Notes: generated from the sequence alone by a model not told the origin. A DNA stretch of 6,651 bases from Thiobacillus sp. UBA6205 (GCA_002421825.1 DISR01000087.1:1569-8219); one strand, 5' to 3'. Positions 1 to 6,202 are shown, counted from the stretch's first letter. Numbers and translations are program-made.

Positions 1-149
1 CAAGCCTGCTTGCGCGTAATGCTCAATCAACATTTACAAAAAAAGCCCGGATTGCTTCTGTTAACCCCGAAGCATCAACGACTTGAGCCCTTCTCGCGTG
101 CCTTTCGCACTATCCGCCCTTGCTGCCGCACAAGCCCTTGATTCGACGA

Positions 150-179
150 ACTATGGCGCAATCAGCTATTGATTTCCAA
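150..179 (-). promoter_or_regulatory. Predicted leftward promoter (copy A)
   Basis: On the minus strand, a -35-like TTGGAA (179 to 174) lies 18 nt from a -10-like CATAGT (155 to 150). Both hexamers and the spacing are identical to those upstream of the cbiM-like/cynS operon. The predicted start site is near 143, which places the dyad centred at 208 about 65 bp upstream, the classical position of a LysR-type recognition site. No gene starts to its left inside the window, so the target should begin beyond position 1. The hexamers are weak sigma70 matches, as expected for an activator-dependent promoter. Confidence 0.45.
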
Positions 180-215
180 GACATAATTTCGATGTCTCCA
201 ATAGGGATTCGCTAT
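151..215. repeat. Direct repeat copy A of the cyn control region
   Basis: This 65-bp block aligns without gaps to 2972-3036, with 45 of 65 identities counted by hand. The conserved islands are CTATG at the left end, TTTCCAAGAC in the middle (173-182), and ATAGGGAT plus GCTAT at the right end. Three separated elements keep identical spacing, which points to a regulatory homologue rather than chance. Unlike the partner copy it has ATA rather than ATG at the cynR start position, and the sequence to its right does not resemble cynR. It is therefore not simply the 5' end of a duplicated regulator gene. Confidence 0.65.
201..215. promoter_or_regulatory. LTTR-type operator ATAG-N7-CTAT (copy A)
   Basis: The 15-bp sequence ATAGGGATTCGCTAT is an interrupted dyad and contains the T-N11-A pattern (T202 to A214) typical of LysR-family recognition sites. 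A near-identical box lies at the same relative position in front of cynR (3022-3036). CynR, or a paralogue outside the window, is the likely ligand. This is inferred from sequence symmetry and spacing only. Confidence 0.5.
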
Positions 216-409
216 ATAAGGCAGGAAAACAAGCGCCCCCGGGGACAATCTCTCGTACGGGCGCGCAAAACCTGGCTGCGCAGGCAGTGCGGCGGCGGGC
301 TAGCCGCGGAAAAACCCGGCCGCAGCCTCCGGCGCCATCGCGACCGGGCGCCGGCGTTCGATCGCTTTCCGCAACGGCGGCTCGCACACCGGGCTCCGGG
401 GGAAGGATG

Positions 410-1231
410 TCATGGCCGCCGGGCCAGGTAGGTGTAGTAATTACAGGCGGCGAAGAAGCTGCCCTCTTCCATGGCGCGCAACTGGTCGCCGTACCATTGG
501 TCTACCGCTTCTTCGGGCAGCATTCGCGAACGCTTGACATAAGGCACATAGGTCTCGGCAAACGACCTGAAGTAGCTGCCCTTGCCAATCTCGGCCACCA
601 CATCGCCCCATGCCTCCGCCAGGACGAGCCCCTGCTCGGCCAACATGCCCGGCAGGTCACGCATGACGAGCGGATTGTTGAAGGTGGCCGTCGCCAGCGC
701 CCTGTCCATTTGCTGGCCGAATGCGCGGTCGCGATAGGCATAGGTCAGCGAAGCATAATCGCCGTCGAAAACCACGATTGTCCCCCCGGGCCGCACGACG
801 CGCGCCATCTCGCTCAGCACTCCGGCCGGATCGGCAGCATGGCTGATGAGGGTATGGGCAATCACCGCATCGAAGGCGCCCGCGGGAAAATCCAGGCTGT
901 GCGCATCGCCCACCTGGAACAGGACGCGCTCGCCAAGGCCTTCCGCGCCGGCCAGCCTGCTGGCCGCGGCGACGAAATACGGACTCTGGTCGACCCCCCA
1001 GGCGCGGCCGCCAAAACCCGGGCGTCTTGCCAGCATTCTCAGCGGCGCGCCGGTACCGCACCCCACCTCGAGCACGCGGGCGTTCTCCGGCAGCACCAGC
1101 CTGTCCGCGTATTTTTCGAACAGCCTGGCGAATACCGCGTCCGCGGCCCGGCTTTCAAGCCTTGCCACGAGCCGGGAAAGCGCTTCCTCGTCGAGTTCGT
1201 TTATAAAACGGTGCGGATCGCGAGCAGACAT
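410..1231 (-). CDS. Class I SAM-dependent methyltransferase
   Basis: This 273-residue protein has the order of motifs of a Rossmann-fold methyltransferase. Residues 1-50 form a helical N-terminal cap. Motif I, VLEVGCGTGAP, is at 53-63. The acidic residue ending strand 2 is D81 (WGVDQS). GDAHSLDF (108-115) carries the adenine-contacting Asp, FDAVIAHTLISH (120-131) is strand 4, and VRPGGTIVVFD (146-156) is the post-motif III strand. The C-terminal part (about 165-260) is helical and should define the substrate, which I cannot name; the fold resembles UbiE/Methyltransf_11 small-molecule enzymes. The ATG at 1231 lacks a clear Shine-Dalgarno, and no in-frame alternative lies just upstream. A TATATA element (1257-1262) about 26 nt upstream could be its -10. 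The cynS terminator separates it from the cyanate operon, so it probably has its own transcript. No terminator is evident after its stop. Confidence 0.85.
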   Translation of the reverse strand: MSARDPHRFINELDEEALSRLVARLESRAADAVFARLFEKYADRLVLPENARVLEVGCGTGAPLRMLARRPGFGGRAWGVDQSPYFVAAASRLAGAEGLGERVLFQVGDAHSLDFPAGAFDAVIAHTLISHAADPAGVLSEMARVVRPGGTIVVFDGDYASLTYAYRDRAFGQQMDRALATATFNNPLVMRDLPGMLAEQGLVLAEAWGDVVAEIGKGSYFRSFAETYVPYVKRSRMLPEEAVDQWYGDQLRAMEEGSFFAACNYYTYLARRP

Positions 1232-1256
1232 CCACCGGTCCCATCCATCGGTTATC

Positions 1257-1266
1257 TATATATAAT
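1257..1266 (-). promoter_or_regulatory. Possible -10 of the methyltransferase gene
   Basis: An AT-rich tract (TATATATAAT on the plus strand) stands out in GC-rich surroundings, 26-35 nt upstream of the methyltransferase start and downstream of the cynS terminator. A TATATA hexamer on the minus strand would give a leader of roughly 20 nt. I see no convincing -35 at the right distance, so this is a weak call. Confidence 0.3.
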
Positions 1267-1294
1267 CACGCAGGCCGCCTGATTCGGGCCGCAG

Positions 1295-1323
1295 AAAAAA
1301 AAGCCGCCCCACGAAGGGGCGGC
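1295..1323 (-). terminator. Rho-independent terminator of the cyanate operon
   Basis: Read on the minus strand, GCCGCCCC (1323 to 1316) and GGGGCGGC (1310 to 1303) form a perfect 8-bp GC stem around a TTCGT loop, followed at once by eight Ts (1302 to 1295). It lies about 100 nt past the cynS stop codon and before the methyltransferase gene. It should end the cyn transcript and insulate the next gene. Confidence 0.9.
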
Positions 1324-1423
1324 AACACTACAACAACCGGCAGGGAGGCTCCGCCGGATGAGGACACTTGTTTCATCTTGTTCGCGGGCAGTCTTCACGA
1401 CGCCCGGCCTTGCAACCCGGGCC

Positions 1424-1864
1424 TCACCAGGATTTGTAAGGCAGGAACTTGCCGCTGATGGTGACGAGAACGCGGTCGCCGTTCGGGTCCGGCTGCCGGT
1501 CGATGTTCATCTTGAAGTCGATCGCGCTCATGATGCCGTCGCCGAACTTTTCGTTGACGATCTCCTTGATGGTCTCGCCGTACACATTCAGCATTTCATA
1601 CCAGCGGTAGATCAACGGATCCGTCGGGATGGTCGCCTCCCAGGTCTTGGTCGGGAAGCGTTGCAAGGCCGCCGAAACTTCGGCGCCCAGGCCAAGCGCC
1701 TTGGCCACCGCATCCGCTTGCGGCTTTTCCAGGTGATTCATGCCCAGGCACGCCGAGCAGATAAACTCCGGGGACATGCCTGCGGCGCTGGCAACGTCGG
1801 TCCATTTCAGGCCTTTTTCGATTTTGGCATCGAGAATGGCCTCTTTCATTTCCACTTTGTTCAT
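1424..1864 (-). CDS. cynS: Cyanate hydratase (cyanase)
   Basis: Cyanase (cyanate lyase) catalyses bicarbonate-dependent breakdown of cyanate to carbamate, which decays to ammonia and CO2. It detoxifies cyanate and supplies nitrogen; the enzyme is a cytoplasmic homodecamer. The 146-residue protein is slightly shorter than E. coli CynS (156). Residues 1-75 form the N-terminal helical, HTH-like domain. The C-terminal domain has IPTDPLIYRWYEMLNVYG (79-96), KFGDGIMSAIDFKM (106-119) and the end motif GKFLPYKSW. The three catalytic residues are present as R87, E90 and S113, a constant offset of 9 from E. coli R96, E99 and S122. The ATG at 1864 has a modest AAGG about 9 nt upstream. It lies 156 nt downstream of the CbiM-like gene on the same strand, with a stem-loop between them, and is followed by the terminator at 1295-1323. 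No carbonic anhydrase gene is nearby. Confidence 0.97.
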   Translation of the reverse strand: MNKVEMKEAILDAKIEKGLKWTDVASAAGMSPEFICSACLGMNHLEKPQADAVAKALGLGAEVSAALQRFPTKTWEATIPTDPLIYRWYEMLNVYGETIKEIVNEKFGDGIMSAIDFKMNIDRQPDPNGDRVLVTISGKFLPYKSW

Positions 1865-1960
1865 ATTTCAAGCCTTTTGAGGGTTTCGGGTAATCCACTT
1901 TTGACTTTTGCATTGGGCCGGGGAAGCGGCCCGCACAACAGTATTCTTTAACTCAAACGC

Positions 1961-2001
1961 AGCCCCTCGGGCGGCCGGAAATTCCGCACATCCGAGGGGC
2001 T
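1961..2001 (-). other. Long stem-loop between cbiM-like gene and cynS
   Basis: AGCCCCTCGG (1961-1970) and CCGAGGGGCT (1992-2001) form a perfect 10-bp inverted repeat. Inside the loop a second dyad, CGGAA/TTCCG (1976-1986), could add a small inner hairpin. It starts 19 nt after the stop codon of the CbiM-like gene. On the minus strand it is followed by GCGTTTGAGTTAAAG rather than a T run, so it is not a typical intrinsic terminator. It may be a partial terminator, or a stabilising or processing element that sets the ratio of the two messages. Confidence 0.6.
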
Positions 2002-2020
2002 TCTGGCAAACGCTTGCGAT

Positions 2021-2701
2021 TTAGGCTTCAGCCTTGAACAGGCGCGCATGGAAAACCATGCTGCCGCCGTGGCGATGCAGGGCTTTTGCCGCAGCGAGGA
2101 CGGCCAGGTCAACCAGCGGCTCAAGCAGGATCACGGTCATATAGGCCATGCCGAAAGTGCCGATCTCGGCAAGGTTGGCCGCGCCCACGCCCTGGCCATA
2201 AACCGCCCAGAACCCCACCCAGGCCACCACGCCAGCCTGATAGGCGGTCGAAAGCGCCAGGCACTGGGCATACTTGACGTCCTTGTATGCGGTGTTTTCG
2301 GGGATGATGCGACGCGCCAGCGCGCTGAGCGCGAACAGCGGCACCAGAAGAGTCGTCATGTTCATGCCGTATTGCGGCAAGTCTGCCGGCGCGAACAAGA
2401 GCCCCTGGATCAGCAGGCCAGCCGCCAGGCCGACAGCCGCCGGCGCCGCACCGAACATCAGGAAGAGCGTCGAACCCAGAATCAGGTGCACTTCCGACAC
2501 GCCAATCGGGTAGTGCGGAAACACCTCGAAAAAGCAAAGCACCATGACCGCCGCCATCAGGCTGCGCACGCCCATCGGAACAATCCCGTTGCGCTTGATG
2601 GTTTCCCAGGACCGCTTTGCGGCATAGGCCAACACGCCAGCGGCTGTTGCATAACCCAGAGCCATTTTGGCCCCATCAACGATACCAGGCTCAATATGCA
2701 T
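2021..2701 (-). CDS. CbiM-like energy-coupling factor permease
   Basis: This 226-residue membrane protein belongs to the CbiM/NikM family, the substrate-specific subunits of ECF-type cobalt/nickel transporters. The mature N-terminus begins MHIEPG, matching the family's Met-His start, where the amino terminus and His2 bind metal. VSEVHLILGSTL (68-79) carries a conserved-looking His72. LLIQGLLF (97-103) and GMNMTTLLVP (112-121) resemble the family's LLIQALLF and GxNxxNM segments. Hydrophobic stretches at about 13-27, 41-62, 72-103, 115-128, 147-169 and 181-206 fit six or so helices. The ATG at 2701 is chosen because GGAGGAAG (2714 to 2707) lies 5 nt upstream; the open frame runs back to 2809, but that extension lacks family features. 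No CbiN, CbiQ or CbiO gene is in the window. It probably shares a transcript with cynS, so it may import cyanate or bicarbonate rather than metal, but this is a guess. Confidence 0.85.
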   Translation of the reverse strand: MHIEPGIVDGAKMALGYATAAGVLAYAAKRSWETIKRNGIVPMGVRSLMAAVMVLCFFEVFPHYPIGVSEVHLILGSTLFLMFGAAPAAVGLAAGLLIQGLLFAPADLPQYGMNMTTLLVPLFALSALARRIIPENTAYKDVKYAQCLALSTAYQAGVVAWVGFWAVYGQGVGAANLAEIGTFGMAYMTVILLEPLVDLAVLAAAKALHRHGGSMVFHARLFKAEA

Positions 2702-2706
2702 AATTA

Positions 2707-2714
2707 CTTCCTCC
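2707..2714 (-). promoter_or_regulatory. Ribosome binding site fixing the CbiM-like start
   Basis: GGAGGAAG on the minus strand ends 5 nt before the ATG at 2701. It decides the start in favour of MHIEPG over the longer open frame from 2809, and it agrees with the family's conserved Met-His N-terminus. Confidence 0.85.
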
Positions 2715-2970
2715 AATTCGCTTTCAATACAAGATGGACAATCGACCAACCGGGGCAGATCGGCCGGAAGCATCGCGACCCAACACCCGGCGCCGGCGCT
2801 CGACAACAAACACAGCCGCCCGTCGATAAGCTTTCCGTATACACTTACTTAACGCCCGGCATGCCCCAATTATCCTGGCGTCTTAAAACCAGCACCCTGC
2901 GCAATCCGCACTGTCGTGCGGCCACCGAAAAAACCACTCGGGCAAACCGCCCAGGCCACTGTTGTGTGTA

Positions 2971-3000
2971 ACTATGCTTCATGCGAATATAGTTTTCCAA
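2971..3000 (-). promoter_or_regulatory. Predicted promoter of the cbiM-like/cynS operon
   Basis: A -35-like TTGGAA (3000 to 2995) and a -10-like CATAGT (2976 to 2971) are separated by 18 nt on the minus strand. The start site would be near 2964, giving a leader of about 263 nt. The LTTR dyad centred at 3029 then lies at about -65. The hexamers are suboptimal, which fits dependence on CynR. The arrangement is duplicated exactly at 150-179. Confidence 0.5.
2988..2993 (+). promoter_or_regulatory. Possible -10 of cynR
   Basis: TATAGT on the plus strand, with a weak TGTGTA (2965-2970) 17 nt upstream, could drive cynR with a leader of about 35 nt. It overlaps the spacer of the opposing cyn promoter, so the two promoters would compete. 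Copy A has TATTGA at the equivalent position, suggesting only the leftward promoter is kept there. Weak call. Confidence 0.3.
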
Positions 3001-3021
3001 GACTAATTTCCGATGAGTTCT

Positions 3022-3036
3022 ATAGGGATCAGCTAT
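3022..3036. promoter_or_regulatory. LTTR operator overlapping the cynR start
   Basis: ATAGGGATCAGCTAT is an ATAG-N7-CTAT dyad with the LysR-family T-N11-A pattern (T3023 to A3035). It includes the cynR Shine-Dalgarno-like AGGGA (3024-3028), and its last two bases are the first two of the ATG. Binding here would both place CynR at about -65 of the divergent operon and block cynR expression, the usual autorepression arrangement of the family. Confidence 0.55.
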
Positions 3037-4069
3037 GGACAGAAATTTGATTTTTCCGCGCTCCCTGCGCTATCTGATGGCGGTGGCGGAACACCATAGC
3101 TTCACTCGTGCGGCTGATGCCTTGTATGTTTCGCAGCCAACCCTCTCGCAACAAATCAAACAACTGGAAGACTTGCTCGAAGTGCAATTGCTCGACCGGT
3201 CCGGACGGACGGTGCAGCTGACATCCGCAGGGGAGGTTTATCTGCACTATGCCCGCCGTGCCCTGTGCGAACTGGATGAAGGGAAACGCGCGATCCACGA
3301 GTTGCACGATCTGAGCCGCGGCTCCCTGCGTCTGGGCATGACGCCGATCTCGGATTACATGGCCACCCCGCTGCTGGATCAATTCAACAGCCGCTACCCC
3401 GGCATTACCGTAAGCACCCTGGAAATGCCGCAGGGGGACATCGAGTCCGCCCTGGCCGAGAACAGGGTCGACATCGGCATTGCCTTCAGCAGCGCGGCCT
3501 CGTCCACGGTGTTTTCGGATGAAATCGATACCCACATCATGTTCATCGAAACGCTCAACCTGACCGTGGGCAAGAGCCACCACCTGGCGGCGCAGACCAA
3601 GCCGCTGAACGGCGAAGTGCTGGAGCAGCAACCGCTGGGGCTGTTGCACTCGGACTACGCCTTGCGCCGGCACATCGACCAGTATTGCAGCGAACAGGGC
3701 ATCACGCCGCGCATCGTCATGGAGGCCACGTCGCTCAGCGTGATCATCGAAATGGTGCGCAGGGGGCGGCTCGCAACCATTCTTCCGGAAACCATCGCGC
3801 ATTCGCAGCACGGCCTGCATTCGATTCCCCTGCAGCCGGGGCTGCCGCGCCACACCATCACGCTGATCTGCCGCAAGGGCGCCCACAAGAGCCCCGCCTG
3901 CCTGGCTTTCGGCGAACTGGCGGGGGAATGGTCCGCCGCCAGGTGCCAACTGGACGGCGGCCAGCCCTTCAAACCCTTTTCACCGTCCGGCGCAGGCGCC
4001 GACGACAGCCCCGAATCCATCGACGGCGACGGCCACGAACCAGCCGCGAAAGGCATGCCCGACGCGTAA
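3035..4069 (+). CDS. cynR: LysR-type regulator of the cyanate operon, CynR-like
   Basis: This LysR-family regulator is strikingly like E. coli CynR: AVAEHHSFTRAADALYVSQP near the N-terminus, LSQQIKQLE, LDRSGRTVQLTSAGEV, GKRAIHELHDLSRGSLR and IDQYCSEQGITP all have close counterparts. The winged helix-turn-helix spans about 11-70 and the linker helix 71-92. The two-lobed effector domain (about 93-295) should sense cyanate. It should bind the dyad at 3022-3036 and activate the divergent cbiM-like/cynS genes. AGGGA 6 nt before the ATG serves as the ribosome site. At 344 residues it is about 45 longer than E. coli CynR (299); the extra C-terminal tail (about 300-344) is hydrophilic, rich in Gly, Ser, Pro and Asp, and probably disordered. 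The gene converges on the diguanylate cyclase gene with a 51-nt gap that holds only a weak GCGC-TTGT-GCGC hairpin (4075-4086). Confidence 0.92.
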   Translation: MDRNLIFPRSLRYLMAVAEHHSFTRAADALYVSQPTLSQQIKQLEDLLEVQLLDRSGRTVQLTSAGEVYLHYARRALCELDEGKRAIHELHDLSRGSLRLGMTPISDYMATPLLDQFNSRYPGITVSTLEMPQGDIESALAENRVDIGIAFSSAASSTVFSDEIDTHIMFIETLNLTVGKSHHLAAQTKPLNGEVLEQQPLGLLHSDYALRRHIDQYCSEQGITPRIVMEATSLSVIIEMVRRGRLATILPETIAHSQHGLHSIPLQPGLPRHTITLICRKGAHKSPACLAFGELAGEWSAARCQLDGGQPFKPFSPSGAGADDSPESIDGDGHEPAAKGMPDA

Positions 4070-4120
4070 GCATCGCGCTTGTGCGCCGCCGCCTCCCGAA
4101 CAGCGCCAGCTCGGACACCG

Positions 4121-6157
4121 TCAACCCGCGGCCGAATCCTCGGCGACAACCACCCGGTTCCTTCCCTCTCCCTTGGCGCGATAAAGCGCCTCGTCCGCAC
4201 GCCTGACCAGCGTATCCTGCCCGTCAGTGCCGCAAAACTCGGCCACGCCGAAGCTGCAGGTAAGCCTCTCTCCCATGTCCGGGAAGGCATGGGCCGCCAC
4301 CACCCGGCGCAACTTTTCGGCGAATTGCCGCGCGCACGCCGCATCGCAGTTCGGCGCCAGCACGGCGAATTCTTCTCCCCCCAGCCTGGCAAACAGGTCG
4401 GTCTCGCGGATGTTGCCGGCAACCAGTTCGGCCAGTTGAACCAGAACCCGGTCGCCCACCGGGTGGCCCAGGCTGTCATTGATGCGCTTGAAATAGTCGA
4501 TATCGAACAAGACCAGCGACACGGGCACGCCATAGCGCCGGCTGCGCGCGATTTCCGCATGCAGCGCGCCGTCGAAGCGCCTGCGGTTGCTCGCGCCGGT
4601 CAGCGGATCGGTGATGACCAGCAGCTCCAGTTCCTGTTCGGCAAGCTTGCGCGCAGTGATGTCGCGCGCGATGCCGACGACATGCCAGCCGCCCTTGATC
4701 CTGACCGCGGACAGGGCGATCTCGACGAAAATCTCGGCGCCGTCATTGCGCAGTGCGGTCAGTTCGGCGGTCTTGCCCCCGACTGCGCCGGCACCCGATT
4801 TCTGCAGCCTGGTGAACTCGGCCCCGAATTCCTCCAGCTGCCGCCCCGACACCAGCAGGGCATGGAAACTGCGCCCCAGAATCCCGCTTTCGGCGTAGCC
4901 GAAGAGCTTCTCCGCGGCCGGGTTCCAGAAAGTGACCTTGCCGCCGGGATCGAGCATGATCACCGCGTCATGGGCGGAATCGGTGATGCTGCGCAGCACA
5001 TCCTCGCGCTCGGCCAATTCCGCCGTCCGCTCCAGCACCAGTTCTTCCAGCTCGTCGCGCCCGCGCAACAGCACCTGCTGCGCCTCCTTGATGTCGGTGA
5101 TGTCGGTGCGCACCGAGACGTATTGATAGGGCAGGCCCGCGTCGTCCAGGAAAGGCACGATGGTGGTGGAAACCCAGTACAGGCCGCCGCCCTTTTTGCG
5201 GTTGCACAACTCGCCGTGCCAGACGCGGCCGGTAGCAATGGTTTCCCATATTTCGCGATACAGGCCGTCCGGATGCACGCCCGATTTCAGCAGGCGATGG
5301 TTCTTTCCGACCAGCTCCTCGCGGGAATACTGGCTGACCTCGCAGAACTTGTCGTTGACGTAGCTGATGTTGCCGTGAATGTCGGCGATGCTGACGATGT
5401 CGTGCTGGTCCATGGCCAGCTTCTGGAATTCCAGCTGTCTGTAGGCCTGCTCCAGGTTTTGTCCCGAAGCCGAGATTTCGGCCACCAGCCTTTCCATGCC
5501 GAGCCGGACATAACGGGCGATACCGCCCACGATCAGCATGGCGACAGTGCCGATGGCCGCCAGCAGCCAAATCGTCCATCCCTGCAATTGCCGCAAATGC
5601 TCAGCCCTGTCGTGGCTCCTCGCAAGCTGGTGCGCCATCAGTTCATGGATCGTGCCGAAGGCGGCATCCTGGGCGGGAATCGCCTTGTTGACCAGGAGCC
5701 AGAGCGCTTCCTCGCGCAGCCCGGCCCGCGCCTTGTCCAGCACGGCAAGCTGCCAGTTCATGCCTGCCGCCGTCTGCAGGCGCTGCTTCTCCAGCAGCGC
5801 ACGGGCGCGGGAATCCAGATCCAGGTCGAGCAGCTGCCTGCGCGCCGCCCCGAAATTTGCGCCCAGCTCGTCAAAGCGCAGCGCCTGCTCGTCGCGCTCG
5901 AACGGGTCATCCGTGGTGATGATGCGGTGCAGGACGACCGAGCGCTGGCGCGAGGCCCGCAGCATGCGGAACTGCATCTCGATGGCCAATTGGTCGTTGT
6001 GGGCGATCTGGTTCAGCGTATCCCTGGCATGGCGCTGGGCAAACGTCAAAAAGACAGCAATGCCGACAATGAGCAGCATCACGGCGACGAAGCCGGCGCG
6101 GATGATGCGCGCCGACTTCCTGGCGGCGCTGTTGTTGTTCCCCGTTTGTGCCTTCAA
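4121..6157 (-). CDS. Membrane PAS-PAS-GGDEF diguanylate cyclase
   Basis: This 678-residue sensor enzyme should make cyclic di-GMP from two GTP. A basic N-terminus precedes TM1 (about 20-40). A helical periplasmic domain (41-193) looks like a four-helix-bundle sensor, and TM2 is at 194-214. A short signalling helix leads to PAS1 (about 243-355, ending in a PAC motif VSVRTDITDIKEA), a coiled coil (356-388), PAS2 (about 388-505, ending GIARDITARKLAEQE), then GGDEF (512-672). TDPLTGASNRRRF (516-528), FDIDYFKRIND (551-561) and GGEEF (593-597) are intact. RETD (584-587), five residues before GGEEF, is an inhibitory I-site. There is no EAL domain. The start shown is a TTG with a poor ribosome site; a perfect GGAGGTGA lies further upstream and could serve an ATT codon at 6196. 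Its ligand is unknown, and nothing ties it to cyanate beyond position. Confidence 0.93.
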   Translation of the reverse strand: MKAQTGNNNSAARKSARIIRAGFVAVMLLIVGIAVFLTFAQRHARDTLNQIAHNDQLAIEMQFRMLRASRQRSVVLHRIITTDDPFERDEQALRFDELGANFGAARRQLLDLDLDSRARALLEKQRLQTAAGMNWQLAVLDKARAGLREEALWLLVNKAIPAQDAAFGTIHELMAHQLARSHDRAEHLRQLQGWTIWLLAAIGTVAMLIVGGIARYVRLGMERLVAEISASGQNLEQAYRQLEFQKLAMDQHDIVSIADIHGNISYVNDKFCEVSQYSREELVGKNHRLLKSGVHPDGLYREIWETIATGRVWHGELCNRKKGGGLYWVSTTIVPFLDDAGLPYQYVSVRTDITDIKEAQQVLLRGRDELEELVLERTAELAEREDVLRSITDSAHDAVIMLDPGGKVTFWNPAAEKLFGYAESGILGRSFHALLVSGRQLEEFGAEFTRLQKSGAGAVGGKTAELTALRNDGAEIFVEIALSAVRIKGGWHVVGIARDITARKLAEQELELLVITDPLTGASNRRRFDGALHAEIARSRRYGVPVSLVLFDIDYFKRINDSLGHPVGDRVLVQLAELVAGNIRETDLFARLGGEEFAVLAPNCDAACARQFAEKLRRVVAAHAFPDMGERLTCSFGVAEFCGTDGQDTLVRRADEALYRAKGEGRNRVVVAEDSAAG

Positions 6158-6202
6158 AGCCGGTCGTTTCCCGATGGTTGTTCTGTTTTCCGCAATGCCG
6201 CC

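Larger units (their letters stand above)
1..409. other. Left-edge region without a supportable gene
   Basis: No reading frame here looks like a protein. The short open frames across 120-431 and 166-387 are low-complexity, Arg/Pro/Ala-rich and resemble nothing I know. The region is AT-richer up to about 230 and GC-rich afterwards. It holds the promoter/operator-like block at 150-215. It also holds a weak inverted repeat TGCTTC (53-58) / GAAGCA (69-74), which on the minus strand is followed about 8 nt later by a seven-T run (38-44). That run could be part of a weak terminator for leftward transcripts, but the spacing is poor. A short dyad GCGGC (292-296) / GCCGC (303-307) is present without a T tract. 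The region probably contains the 5' leader of a leftward gene that starts beyond the window. Confidence 0.6.
2702..3034. other. Divergent intergenic control region of the cyn locus
   Basis: This 333-nt region lies between the minus-strand CbiM-like gene and plus-strand cynR. The right third holds the LTTR operator and the predicted leftward promoter. The left 260 nt would be a long untranslated leader of the cyn operon, with a perfect 6-bp hairpin CCGCAC-TGTC-GTGCGG at 2906-2921 and a palindrome CCGGCGCCGG near 2787-2796. I found no cobalamin riboswitch core in the leader strand, although CbiM genes often have one, and no credible small ORF. Confidence 0.6.
2972..3036. repeat. Direct repeat copy B (cynR control region)
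   Basis: This is the partner of 151-215: 65 bp, ungapped, 45 identities by hand count. It contains the leftward promoter elements and, at its right end, the ATAG-N7-CTAT box that runs into the cynR start codon. The best-conserved stretches are the -35 region (TTTTCCAAGAC) and the operator. Confidence 0.65.

Noticed and set aside
292..307. GC-rich dyad as a terminator of the methyltransferase gene
   Set aside because: The nearby A/T run lies on the wrong side for leftward transcription and the stem is only 5 bp.
287..1282. A 331-codon plus-strand open frame opposite the methyltransferase
   Set aside because: The minus-strand frame carries all methyltransferase motifs in order; this frame has none and mirrors it antisense.
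2702..2809. A 36-residue N-terminal extension of the CbiM-like protein from ATG 2809
   Set aside because: The strong GGAGGAAG before ATG 2701 and the family's Met-His N-terminus both favour the shorter protein.
2906..2921. Perfect 6-bp hairpin as a terminator
   Set aside because: No T run follows on either strand: on the plus strand it is followed by an A-rich segment, and on the minus strand the T run precedes the stem.
2955..2961. GCCACTG on the plus strand, resembling a cobalamin-riboswitch core string
   Set aside because: It is on the wrong strand for the CbiM-like gene and the surrounding conserved riboswitch segments are absent, so a 7-base match is chance.
2048..2971. A 307-codon plus-strand open frame opposite the CbiM-like gene
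   Set aside because: Its translation is low-complexity and rich in His, Arg and Gln, antisense to a convincing membrane protein, and it runs through the intergenic control region.
3029..3949. A 306-codon minus-strand open frame opposite cynR
   Set aside because: The plus-strand frame is an unmistakable CynR-like LysR protein; the opposite frame has no domain or ribosome site.
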